Both the position numbers and the translations under genes were made by a program. From Pseudomonadota bacterium (GTDB lineage Bacteria; Pseudomonadota; Gammaproteobacteria; Burkholderiales; Methylophilaceae): a stretch of DNA of 10,140 nucleotides. Below, piece by piece: positions 1 through 7,143 of this stretch. The notes under the pieces were generated by a model. That model saw only the letters and a list, made by a program, of their open reading frames with translations. It ran no database searches and was not told where the DNA came from. The DNA lies in contig JAKPIR010000039.1 in assembly GCA_029549705.1 (NCBI GenBank), positions 1-10,140 on the forward strand. The letters are read 5' to 3'. Position 1 is the stretch's first letter, and the number at the start of each line of letters is the position of its first letter.

Positions 1-40
1 GGGTTGGCTCTGGCGGGGCGTTGAGTTGCATTTCTGTCAT
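1..40 (-). CDS. 5' end of an unidentified gene downstream of thrB (partial)
   Basis: Reading the minus strand from position 40 gives an ATG and 13 open codons (MTEMQLNAPPEPT) before the window ends. The start is supported by AAGGAAG, which lies inside the last codons of thrB at 47-53, six bases before the ATG. The ATG follows the thrB stop codon by one base, so the two genes are almost certainly co-transcribed and translationally close. The visible residues are too few and too low in complexity to name a family. In other betaproteobacteria a small membrane protein (BPSS1780 type) can follow thrB, so that is a possible identity, but it is only a guess from gene order. A second in-frame ATG at 31-29 is an alternative start. 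Confidence 0.6.
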   Translation of the reverse strand, partial: MTEMQLNAPPEPT

Positions 41-41
41 A

Positions 42-1040
42 TTAGACTTCCTTAATCTTGGCGGCAGAGGCTTGCAATGCAATGCGTAACTGTAATAACT
101 GCTTAAAATGATTGGGGTCTTTGGCGTGGGTGAGTTCCCCTTCCGCCGGAAAATGAAAGTCATACAATCGAGACAACCAAAAACGCAATGCCGCGCGGCG
201 TAACAAGGCATGCCAACTTAAGCATTCAGCCTCATTAAAGGGGCGCACTGTTTGATAAGCGGCCAAGAATGCTGCAAGTTTTTCTTCGTCAAATTGACCA
301 TTGGCTAGAATGCACCAATCATTGACGGCAATCGCCACATCATAGGCCAGGCTATCATGGCAGGCATAATAAAAATCAATAAAACCGCCTAGTTTGTCGC
401 CATCAAATAGCACGTTATCGCGAAATAAGTCACCATGCACCACGCCGTGCGGGAGTGCTACTATTGCTAAATCTCGCTGATAATCAAGTTCTGCATGCAA
501 TAATTGCTGTTCTTCTACTTTTAATTTCGGCATTACTTTTTGTGCCGTTGCCTGGCGCCAGTCTGCATCACGCTGGTTATGAATGGCATTGCCTAACTGA
601 AAGTGCTGCGGAAATTGTGCTTCAAACGTTTGCCCTGCCAAATGCATTTTTGCCAGCACACGGCCAACTTCTGCACACTGCGCTAAATTTGGCTGCTGTA
701 CGTCTTGCCCTAGCAAACAACTCACTAGAGCAGCGGGTTTGCCGTTGAGCACACCCAAACAAACACCTTGACCATCGGCAACCGGCTTGGGGCATGGAAT
801 GCCATGCGTAGACAAATGACTCATCAAATCAATAAAATAGGGTAAGTCTTCTATATTATTTTGCTCAAATAACGTAAGTACATATTTACTTCTAGTCCCA
901 TCGTTGGATTGGGTCGTTACAAAATAATTGGTATTGGTAATACCCGATGAAATGCCTTTTAACTCAACAAGTGTACCGATGGAATAATTTTGCAGCCAGG
1001 TACTGAGTTCTTGCTGAGTGACGGTAGTAAAAACAGACAT
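42..1040 (-). CDS. thrB: Homoserine kinase, APH-fold type (ThrB)
   Basis: This 332-residue protein is a cytoplasmic kinase predicted to phosphorylate L-homoserine with ATP to O-phospho-L-homoserine, the penultimate step of threonine synthesis. It belongs to the aminoglycoside-phosphotransferase-fold homoserine kinases of many proteobacteria, not the GHMP-fold enzyme of E. coli. The N-terminus (MSVFTTVT, then GISSGITNTNYFV at about 29-41) is the typical nucleotide-binding start of this family. The catalytic loop HGDLFRDN is at 202-209, with D204 and N209 as expected catalytic and metal residues. The metal-binding IDF is at 221-223, and KDPNHF near the C-terminus (308-313) is also family-typical. 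Length is normal and nothing is missing. The N-terminus fits the family exactly, but I see no Shine-Dalgarno sequence in the AT-rich leader. It is the third of a run of minus-strand genes and is followed one base later by the next start codon. Confidence 0.95.
   Translation of the reverse strand: MSVFTTVTQQELSTWLQNYSIGTLVELKGISSGITNTNYFVTTQSNDGTRSKYVLTLFEQNNIEDLPYFIDLMSHLSTHGIPCPKPVADGQGVCLGVLNGKPAALVSCLLGQDVQQPNLAQCAEVGRVLAKMHLAGQTFEAQFPQHFQLGNAIHNQRDADWRQATAQKVMPKLKVEEQQLLHAELDYQRDLAIVALPHGVVHGDLFRDNVLFDGDKLGGFIDFYYACHDSLAYDVAIAVNDWCILANGQFDEEKLAAFLAAYQTVRPFNEAECLSWHALLRRAALRFWLSRLYDFHFPAEGELTHAKDPNHFKQLLQLRIALQASAAKIKEV
47..53 (-). promoter_or_regulatory. Ribosome binding site for the gene starting at 40
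   Basis: AAGGAAG on the minus strand lies within the last codons of thrB, with a six-base spacer to the ATG at 40-38. It is the main evidence that a real gene starts there, and it makes that gene's translation depend on an mRNA that also carries thrB. Confidence 0.65.
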
Positions 1041-1111
1041 AAATAAAAATAATCAATAAAGGCTGAAAAATGAATTTTTTGAAAAAGACTAAGAGATGAA
1101 ATTTGAATGAC

Positions 1112-1144
1112 GAGTGCCGAGAAGTTGAACACTTCTCGGCTCTT
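1112..1144 (-). terminator. Perfect 10-bp hairpin between the DUF2782 gene and thrB; weak terminator or processing site
   Basis: GCCGAGAAGT at 1116-1125 pairs perfectly with ACTTCTCGGC at 1131-1140 around a five-base loop. The stem can extend by three pairs (one of them G-T) beyond a T-T mismatch. It lies about a dozen bases after the DUF2782 stop codon, the usual place for an intrinsic terminator on the minus strand. However, no run of T follows on either strand; the minus-strand continuation is only generally pyrimidine-rich, with a short T run near 1086. It may be a weak terminator, an mRNA stability or processing element at the 3' end of the DUF2782 message, or partial insulation of thrB. 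Confidence 0.5.
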
Positions 1145-1151
1145 GTCAGGT

Positions 1152-1526
1152 TTAAAACCTAAAGATGGTCCATTTAGGAATGCTTACGGGTTGAACTGGC
1201 CCGTAATTAATCCATTCACCATCTTGATCTTCTTTATGCAGGTAGTATGGCACACCGTGCGCTGGGGTGATTTTCATCATATAAAGCTGACCATTGACGC
1301 GATACTCCTCAATGGTTTCGCCCTTTTTTTTCACGATGGTAATTTGCGGCTCGTCCACGTTATCATCTTTGCCAATAGCCGGTGGCGGAATATCTTCAAG
1401 CGGCACCGCATCTGCCGGCGTTGGTGTTGGTTGCGGCGCTTTCGATTTTGCCTCTTCTGCAATCACAGAAAAAGGCATTGTCACCAACGCCAAGAAGCCT
1501 GCTATCAACCAAAAATTTTTACGCAT
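1152..1526 (-). CDS. DUF2782 family small exported protein
   Basis: This 124-residue protein of unknown function matches the DUF2782 family, found mainly in Beta- and Gammaproteobacteria, often near polA and thrB. Residues 1-23 look like a Sec signal peptide: positive MRKN, a hydrophobic core, then VIA before EEA as the likely cleavage site. The predicted location is therefore periplasmic. A proline/alanine-rich linker follows at about 27-50. The conserved C-terminal part is about 60-124, with ITIVKKKGETIEEYRVNGQ, a central YMMKITPAHGVPYYL and the closing WTIFRF; it is probably a small beta-rich fold. No catalytic residues or cysteines are evident. AAAGG lies seven bases before the ATG and supports the start. 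It is 72 bp downstream of the LOG gene and 111 bp upstream of thrB on the same strand. The family assignment is from memory of the sequence pattern; function is unknown. Confidence 0.85.
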   Translation of the reverse strand: MRKNFWLIAGFLALVTMPFSVIAEEAKSKAPQPTPTPADAVPLEDIPPPAIGKDDNVDEPQITIVKKKGETIEEYRVNGQLYMMKITPAHGVPYYLHKEDQDGEWINYGPVQPVSIPKWTIFRF

Positions 1527-1584
1527 TTTTTTGCCTTTTCTTTATTCAGGATTACACGCTTTATTCTAACAAAATTAACGTCTG

Positions 1585-1600
1585 AAAAACCGCGTGGTTT
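1585..1600 (-). terminator. Short candidate terminator after the LOG gene
   Basis: On the minus strand AAACC, a four-base loop ACGC, then GGTTT followed by two more T form a five-bp stem running into a five-T run (1589-1585). The hairpin begins inside the LOG stop codon. The stem is short and AT-rich at its base, so termination would be partial at best and read-through into the DUF2782 gene is plausible. Confidence 0.3.
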
Positions 1601-2327
1601 ACAAATATAACTGTACGCGCTCTTCGGCCGCAGATAATTTAAAGCCGCGTGTCTCATAATGTTTAAAAATGGCCTCTACAATTTTAGCGGGCTCGTCAAT
1701 AATCTGGATTAAGTCTAAATCTTCAGGCGAAATCATTTTTTCATTCACCAGCGTGGTTTTAATCCAATCAATCAAGCCGCGCCAAAAAGGCTCGCACACT
1801 AAAATGATAGGCATTTTGAGCGTTTTGCCAGTTTGAATGAGCGTAATCGCCTCCATAACCTCGTCTAAAGTGCCAAAACCACCCGGCATCACTACATATG
1901 CACTTGCGTATTTCACAAACATCACTTTACGCATAAAAAAGTGCTTAAAGTTTTGACTGACATCCTGATAAGGATTGGCCTGCTGCTCATGCGGCAACTC
2001 AATATTGAGGCCGATGCTCGGTGCCAAGCCGGGAAACGCGCCTTTATTGGCCGCCTCCATAATGCCAGGACCACCGCCGGAAATCACGGCAAAGCCGGCA
2101 TCACTCAGTAATCTTGCGATTTCTTCAGTGAGCTTATAATAAGGATGGTCTTCAGGCGTGCGCGCACTGCCAAAAATTGAGACTGCCGGCGTAATTTCTT
2201 TCAGGCGTTCGGTCGCATCGACAAATTCTGCCATAATCTCAAATGCATGCCATGATTCATGCCCGGTGTGATGCAAACCTTGCACATCGGGATCGGTAAT
2301 TTTTGGAACTTTTTTTGCAAAAGACAT
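1599..2327 (-). CDS. LOG-family (TIGR00730) nucleoside 5'-monophosphate phosphoribohydrolase
   Basis: This 242-residue cytoplasmic protein has a Rossmann-like fold of the LOG / lysine-decarboxylase-like family. Members hydrolyse the N-glycosidic bond of nucleoside 5'-monophosphates, releasing base and ribose 5-phosphate. In plants the substrate is a cytokinin ribotide; in bacteria AMP or other purine monophosphates are likely. Visible signatures are the strand and turn VSIFGSAR (49-56), the glycine loop SGGGPGIMEAANKGA (83-97), MRKVMF (132-137) carrying the family Arg-Lys, and PGGFGTLDE (148-156) with the presumed catalytic glutamate E156. Beyond the core there is an N-terminal extension of about 45 residues, seen in the larger bacterial subgroup. 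The protein is complete. It starts 21 bp from the divergent polA start, and its Shine-Dalgarno is poor (GGG about 11 bases upstream). Exact substrate cannot be told from sequence, and the often-used name 'lysine decarboxylase' is a misannotation. Confidence 0.9.
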   Translation of the reverse strand: MSFAKKVPKITDPDVQGLHHTGHESWHAFEIMAEFVDATERLKEITPAVSIFGSARTPEDHPYYKLTEEIARLLSDAGFAVISGGGPGIMEAANKGAFPGLAPSIGLNIELPHEQQANPYQDVSQNFKHFFMRKVMFVKYASAYVVMPGGFGTLDEVMEAITLIQTGKTLKMPIILVCEPFWRGLIDWIKTTLVNEKMISPEDLDLIQIIDEPAKIVEAIFKHYETRGFKLSAAEERVQLYL

Positions 2328-2330
2328 AAT
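2303..2330 (+). promoter_or_regulatory. Candidate sigma-70 promoter for polA
   Basis: TTGGAA at 2303-2308 and CATAAT at 2325-2330 are separated by 16 bp, giving four and five of six consensus matches. The -10 box contains the complement of the LOG start codon, so the promoter sits inside the 5' end of the divergent LOG gene. Transcription would start near 2337, leaving a leader of roughly 12 nt. This is a sequence match only. Confidence 0.45.
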
Positions 2331-2348
2331 TTTAGGTACCCATAAAAC

Positions 2349-5135
2349 ATGAAAACGTTGTTATTAGTTGATGGTTCATCTTACCTGTATCGCGCGTTTC
2401 ACGCCATGCCCGACTTGCGAAATAGTCGCAATGAACCCACAGGCGCAATTCAAGGTGTGCTCAATATGCTGCGCCGCCTGCATAAAGACTACCCATCGGA
2501 TTATAGCGCGTGTGTATTTGATGCCAAAGGCAAAACCTTTCGCGATGACATTTACCCAGAATATAAAGCCAACCGCGCCAGCATGCCGGATGATTTACGT
2601 GCACAAATAGAGCCCTTGCACGAGGCCATTAAAGCCATGGGCTGGCCGCTCATCATGGAAGACGGTGTTGAGGCCGACGATGTCATTGGCGCACTTGCAA
2701 AACAAGCTGAGCGTGAAGGGGTACGCACCATCATTTCTACTGGCGACAAAGATATTACGCAACTGGTCAATGCGCATATTACCGTGGTCAACACCATGCG
2801 CGACGCCTTTCGTAAAGTGGATGATGTACTGGATGTTGCGGGCGTTGAAAGAAAATTTGGCTTGCCGCCAAGCTTGATTGTTGATTACCTTATTCTGGTG
2901 GGCGATACCTCTGACAATGTGCCGGGGGTTGAAAAAGTTGGGCCTAAAACCGCCGTAAAATGGCTAACACAATATGGTTCGTTGGAAAATATTGTCGCCA
3001 ATGCAGATCATATTACAGGCGTTGTGGGTGAAAATTTACGCAAAGCACTACCTTGGTTGCCCACCGCGCGCGAATTAATCACGATTCGTTGCGATGTCGG
3101 CATTCAAGAAAATTTGAGCGACCTGGCACCACAGCCGCAAGACAAAGCCAAACTTTTAGAGCTGTTTGACCGCTTTGAATTTAAGTCCTGGAAGCGTGAA
3201 TTAGACACCGAGGGCAAATCACCTGCCCTGCAAGCCAATGTTTACAAGGCTTCTAGCGATGGTCAAAAGGTTACCCCTCAAATTGGCTCAGAAATCGCAT
3301 TGGAAGTTAGCACTTACTCACCTAACCTTTCACGCCAATATGAAACTATTTTTAGCCCTGCACAATTAGAGATTTGGCTCGAAAAATTATCAAAAGCCAA
3401 GCTGATTTGCTTTGATACCGAAACCACTTCTCTCGACCCAATGACCGCCAAAATTGTTGGCATATCATTTTCTGTTGAGGCAGGCAGTGCTGCTTATTTA
3501 CCATTAAAACATGATTATTTTGACGCGCCTGAACAACTGAATTTTGCTGAAACATTAGCCAAAATTAAGCCTATTTTGGAAAATGCCAATATCAAAAAAG
3601 TAGGCCAAAACCTCAAGTATGACCAGCACGTATTAGCCAATCACGGCATTTCAATCAATGGCATTGCGCACGACACCATGTTGCAATCTTACGTGTTTGA
3701 GTCGCACAAAACCCACGGGATGGATGCTTTGAGTGAACGGCATTTAGGCATTACACCGATTAGTTTTGAAAGTGTGGCGGGCAAAGGTGCCAAGCAAGTA
3801 GGGTTTAACCAAGTGACCGTTGAAGTGGCGGCAGAATATGCGGCAGAAGATGCCGATATTACTTTACAGTTGCATGAAGCCATGTACCCAATCATCGCGG
3901 CCGACAGCAAACTGGAATTTATATACAGCCAGATTGAAATGCCTGTCTCTGAAATTTTATTCGCCATCGAGCGTAACGGCGTACTGATTGATGCCAACAT
4001 GCTCAACAGTCAAAGCAACGAAATTGGCCTTAAATTGGTGGCGCTGGAAAATCAGGCCTATGAACTGGCTGGTCAACCTTTCAATTTGGCTTCACCCAAG
4101 CAGTTGCAAGAAATCTTATTCGACAAACTTGGCATCAAACCAACCAAGAAAACGCCTTCTGGTGCGCCCAGCACCGATGAAGACGTACTGCAGGAACTTG
4201 CCCTGGATTACCCGCTACCAAAAGTGCTACTGGAATACCGTGGCTTGGCAAAATTAAAATCTACCTACACCGACAAACTGCCAAAAATGATCAACGCCGC
4301 CACAGGCCGCGTGCATACGAGCTACAACCAAGCGGTAGCGATTACTGGACGCTTAGCGAGCAGCGACCCTAACTTGCAAAATATCCCCGTGCGCACTGCT
4401 GAAGGCCGCCGCATCCGCGAGGCATTTATTGCGCCGGCAGGCAGCCACATTGTTTCTGCCGACTACTCGCAAATTGAGCTACGCATTATGGCGCATTTGT
4501 CGCAAGATGCGGGCATGTTGCAAGCCTTTGCCAATAATGAAGATATTCACCGCGCCACTGCTGCTGAGATTTTTGGCGTTGAGCGCGAAAGCGTAGATAA
4601 CGAACAACGCCGTTACGCCAAAGTGATTAACTTCGGCCTAATCTACGGCATGAGCGCGTTCGGCCTAGCGCAAAACCTGAATATCGAGCGTAGTGCCGCC
4701 GCCAACTATATTGAACGCTACTTTGCCCGCTACCCCGGTGTGCGTGAGTACATGGATAAAACCCGCGAAATAGCCAAGCAAAAAGGCTACGTTGAAACCT
4801 ATTTCGGCCGCAGATTATGGGTGCCAGAAATCAACAGCCCCAACGGTATGCGTCGTGCAGGTGCAGAGCGCGCCGCAATCAATGCGCCTATGCAAGGTAC
4901 TGCGGCGGACCTCATTAAACTCGCCATGATTGCGGTGGATAAATGGCTGCATGATGAAAAACTAGCTTCCAAACTGATTATGCAAGTGCACGATGAGTTG
5001 GTGTTAGAAGTACCAGATCATGAGCTTCAACTGGTAAAAACCAAACTGCCGGAATTAATGCAAAACGTGGCGAAATTGGATGTGCCGTTGTTAGCAGAAG
5101 TGGGTGTTGGTAATAACTGGGAAAGTGCGCATTAA
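2349..5135 (+). CDS. polA: DNA polymerase I
   Basis: This complete 928-residue family A polymerase has the same length as E. coli Pol I. It fills gaps and removes RNA primers during lagging-strand synthesis and repair. Domain 1 (about 1-290) is the 5'-3' flap nuclease, with LLLVDGSSYLYRAFHA, the acidic GVEADD and TGDKD motifs, and a helix-hairpin-helix at VGDTSDNVPGVEKVGPKTA. Domain 2 (about 315-520) is the 3'-5' proofreading exonuclease, with its acidic residues present: D356 and E358 in FDTET, KYDQH, and YAAEDAD. Domain 3 (about 530-928) is the polymerase: motif A SADYSQIE with D705, motif B with R754, K758, F762 and Y766, and motif C QVHDE with D882. These fall at exactly the E. coli positions. 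F762 predicts strong discrimination against dideoxynucleotides. All three activities should therefore be functional. The upstream Shine-Dalgarno is weak (TTTAGG, 12 bases away), but the N-terminus fits the family. Confidence 0.98.
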   Translation: MKTLLLVDGSSYLYRAFHAMPDLRNSRNEPTGAIQGVLNMLRRLHKDYPSDYSACVFDAKGKTFRDDIYPEYKANRASMPDDLRAQIEPLHEAIKAMGWPLIMEDGVEADDVIGALAKQAEREGVRTIISTGDKDITQLVNAHITVVNTMRDAFRKVDDVLDVAGVERKFGLPPSLIVDYLILVGDTSDNVPGVEKVGPKTAVKWLTQYGSLENIVANADHITGVVGENLRKALPWLPTARELITIRCDVGIQENLSDLAPQPQDKAKLLELFDRFEFKSWKRELDTEGKSPALQANVYKASSDGQKVTPQIGSEIALEVSTYSPNLSRQYETIFSPAQLEIWLEKLSKAKLICFDTETTSLDPMTAKIVGISFSVEAGSAAYLPLKHDYFDAPEQLNFAETLAKIKPILENANIKKVGQNLKYDQHVLANHGISINGIAHDTMLQSYVFESHKTHGMDALSERHLGITPISFESVAGKGAKQVGFNQVTVEVAAEYAAEDADITLQLHEAMYPIIAADSKLEFIYSQIEMPVSEILFAIERNGVLIDANMLNSQSNEIGLKLVALENQAYELAGQPFNLASPKQLQEILFDKLGIKPTKKTPSGAPSTDEDVLQELALDYPLPKVLLEYRGLAKLKSTYTDKLPKMINAATGRVHTSYNQAVAITGRLASSDPNLQNIPVRTAEGRRIREAFIAPAGSHIVSADYSQIELRIMAHLSQDAGMLQAFANNEDIHRATAAEIFGVERESVDNEQRRYAKVINFGLIYGMSAFGLAQNLNIERSAAANYIERYFARYPGVREYMDKTREIAKQKGYVETYFGRRLWVPEINSPNGMRRAGAERAAINAPMQGTAADLIKLAMIAVDKWLHDEKLASKLIMQVHDELVLEVPDHELQLVKTKLPELMQNVAKLDVPLLAEVGVGNNWESAH

Positions 5136-5138
5136 CGC

Positions 5139-5819
5139 TTACATACTAGCATCATAAAAATCACCTACAGGCTCATCTCGGTTCAAAACGATACAGCCTT
5201 TAATCACACGGTACCAAAACCATAAAGATACAATGACAATCATTGCAAAACCAATCAACATGAAAGGGTTGAAAAAAGAGCCAATCGCCTCATTCAATGA
5301 ACGGTTTTGCACGCCTTTCGCACTCGCTGTCAAAAATGAGGCGATAACCAAAACTGTGCCCAAGCAACCCCACAGTAACGAAAACCAAAAAGTGCTAATT
5401 TGCCATGCATAATGCGACTGCACCCAATTTTGTTTGCCCATATCCTTACGATGCATGTGCGCTAAAACTATAGCGGCCAAACCTAAAACGCCCCCAAAAA
5501 TAGAGCCAAAATACAAGATATAAATTAAATTTGCGATTGATTTATCTGACTTGATTTTGGCGACTTCTTTAACATCAACCGGTTGGTTTTCCTTCACAAA
5601 CTCCACACGCTCAACTCTATTTAATAGCGCTTCATCTGCCAGCCTTTCGCGTTCTGCCGCTTCGGCCTTTGCATACACAACACCGCAACTAGGGCACGCC
5701 CATTCAGGGGAATTGTCATCAGCGGCAGTACGCTGGCAATTGCACTTGATGCATGTTTTACCTTCAAACACCAACGACAATTCACTCAAAATTGTAGAAT
5801 TTTGGTTCTCAAGGGCCAT
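5139..5819 (-). CDS. Zinc-ribbon membrane protein of unknown function (COG3671-like)
   Basis: This 226-residue protein has two parts. The N-terminal cytosolic part carries a zinc-ribbon-like cluster: C23-x2-C26, an extra C28, then C42-x2-C45 (ACPSCGVVYAKAEAA). A charged, probably helical segment follows at about 50-92. The C-terminal part has three likely membrane helices at about 96-120, 142-163 and 184-207. The loop with QNWVQSHYAWQISTFWF (130-146) and the end RVIKGCIVLNRDEPVGD (204-220) resemble the uncharacterised COG3671/DUF4870-like membrane proteins, whose function is unknown. The start is well supported by GGTGGAG six bases upstream. It lies 49 bp downstream of the first diguanylate cyclase on the same strand, so co-transcription is possible, and its stop is 3 bp from the polA stop. 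Family assignment is from pattern memory; binding of zinc is inferred from cysteine spacing. Confidence 0.85.
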   Translation of the reverse strand: MALENQNSTILSELSLVFEGKTCIKCNCQRTAADDNSPEWACPSCGVVYAKAEAAERERLADEALLNRVERVEFVKENQPVDVKEVAKIKSDKSIANLIYILYFGSIFGGVLGLAAIVLAHMHRKDMGKQNWVQSHYAWQISTFWFSLLWGCLGTVLVIASFLTASAKGVQNRSLNEAIGSFFNPFMLIGFAMIVIVSLWFWYRVIKGCIVLNRDEPVGDFYDASM

Positions 5820-5825
5820 GATTTA

Positions 5826-5832
5826 CTCCACC
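5826..5832 (-). promoter_or_regulatory. Strong ribosome binding site for the zinc-ribbon membrane protein
   Basis: GGTGGAG on the minus strand is six bases before the ATG at 5819-5817. It fixes the start and contrasts with the poor sites of most neighbouring genes. Confidence 0.6.
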
Positions 5833-5868
5833 TTAGGTATTCGATGATTTGAACAAGATTGCTACAAT

Positions 5869-7017
5869 TTAAACTTGCCGCAAGCCATCAAACATAACAA
5901 CTAAGTTTCGCCCTGCTTTTTTGGCCTGATACATTGCCACATCCGCATTTTTTAGCAATACCTCATGCGAATTACCGTCTTCACCAAACATGGCAACGCC
6001 AACGCTTGTAGAACAATTATGCTGCAGTGCGTTCAACTGGTAAGGGCGATTTAGTGCCGTCACAATTTTTTCTCCGAGAATTTCTACTTGCCGCATCGCC
6101 TCTAAACGGTCTTCACTCAAATCTTCTAGCATCACAACAAATTCATCACCACCCAAGCGGGCAACAGTATCACTTTCTCGCACGCAACTTAATAGGCGCT
6201 CAGCCACCTGCTGTAGAAGTAAATCCCCCATAAAATGCCCATGAGTATCATTAAGGTTTTTAAAGTAGTCTAAATCCAAAAACAACAAGGCGCCTCGTCT
6301 GCCAGTGCGTGCGCTCATTGTTAACGCGTGCTCAAGCCTATCTAGCAACAAGCGACGATTGGGCAAATTGGTAAGTGAATCATAAAAAGCTAATTGCTTA
6401 ATTTCATTTTCACGCTCAACTGCATCAAAACGCAGCGTGATGTTATCAATCAGATTGCGATTGATGTTACCAATACTCACAATCATAAAAATAATATACA
6501 AAAAACCAGAAATAGACATTGCTGTGGCCAAGCTATCACCCACAAGTAGCAAACGTACAAGCATTGGTACTAGCGTCAGTAGCATAAATATCATTGCGCT
6601 AGCCTTATCTACCGAGTATGAAATCACTGCTCCAGCGGTCATGCCTGTCAGCACAAAAATCAAAAGCATTTGATGCTGCAGTTCCCCAGACGGAGATAAT
6701 ATTATGCTGGACAACCCCCATAGAAGAGCCGAAACAAACAGGCCAAAACGAAATTGCTTTAAACGCTTAGTTATCACGAAATCGTCATTCGCTTGATGAC
6801 GTTTATAACGCCTAACCATGAATAACCGACCGATATTCACCAAAATAACCAATGCCAGCCAAGTAAAAATAATCGGTAAAGCAGCCAAGTAACGTTGAAA
6901 ATAGGCAACTAGGGCGGCGAGTAAAGTACTGCTGAGCAATGACCTGCCATTTGCATCCAGCAATTGCTGTAATTGCGCAGACCTGATGGCAACACTTTTA
7001 ATTGAACTATCCTTCAA
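5869..7017 (-). CDS. Membrane-anchored diguanylate cyclase (GGDEF), no PAS domain
   Basis: This 382-residue inner-membrane protein is predicted to make cyclic di-GMP from two GTP. Residues about 28-185 hold six probable membrane helices, an MASE-like sensory domain I cannot match to a named type. A short linker (about 186-206) leads to the GGDEF domain (about 207-375). It has LDLDYFKNLNDTHGHFMGD (247-265) for metal and GTP, the signature GGDEF at 289-293 and the inhibitory-site RESD at 280-283, exactly five residues before it. It should therefore be catalytically active and product-inhibited. There is no EAL or HD-GYP domain. The start codon appears to be TTG: no ATG is nearby, and an in-frame TAA lies two codons upstream. 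An ATT directly before the TTG is the only earlier alternative, and the paralogue next door starts at the matching place. It is 126 bp downstream of that paralogue, same strand. Confidence 0.92.
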   Translation of the reverse strand: MKDSSIKSVAIRSAQLQQLLDANGRSLLSSTLLAALVAYFQRYLAALPIIFTWLALVILVNIGRLFMVRRYKRHQANDDFVITKRLKQFRFGLFVSALLWGLSSIILSPSGELQHQMLLIFVLTGMTAGAVISYSVDKASAMIFMLLTLVPMLVRLLLVGDSLATAMSISGFLYIIFMIVSIGNINRNLIDNITLRFDAVERENEIKQLAFYDSLTNLPNRRLLLDRLEHALTMSARTGRRGALLFLDLDYFKNLNDTHGHFMGDLLLQQVAERLLSCVRESDTVARLGGDEFVVMLEDLSEDRLEAMRQVEILGEKIVTALNRPYQLNALQHNCSTSVGVAMFGEDGNSHEVLLKNADVAMYQAKKAGRNLVVMFDGLRQV

Positions 7018-7143
7018 AATTTATACTCAGGTTTGGGGGTTGATTTTAAGTCGAGCGCGATAAGCATCTCACGAATAGTTATTTGCAGTTTTAGGCTTTT
7101 GGCTCTTTCAATTTCGCATACTAAAATATAATCTAAGCATCCG

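Noticed and set aside
455..748. Plus-strand Leu-rich open frame inside thrB
   Set aside because: It is fully antisense to a confident kinase gene, and its hydrophobicity is a by-product of the thrB codons.
1107..1610. Plus-strand open frame of 167 codons across the DUF2782 gene
   Set aside because: It is antisense to a gene with a signal peptide, a ribosome site and a recognisable family. Its product is rich in Arg, His and Phe with no domain pattern, as expected of a shadow frame.
1599..2327. Annotation of the LOG gene as lysine decarboxylase
   Set aside because: PGGFGTLDE and SGGGPGIMEA define the LOG phosphoribohydrolase family; there is no PLP-binding decarboxylase fold.
3689..4006. Minus-strand open frame inside polA
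   Set aside because: It is antisense to the conserved exonuclease and polymerase domains, with no start signal or family resemblance.
7061..7142. Direct repeat TAAGCATC at 7061-7068 and 7134-7141 between the two cyclase genes
   Set aside because: Eight bases repeated once over about 70 bp has no flanking structure; it is weak as a binding-site pair and likely chance.
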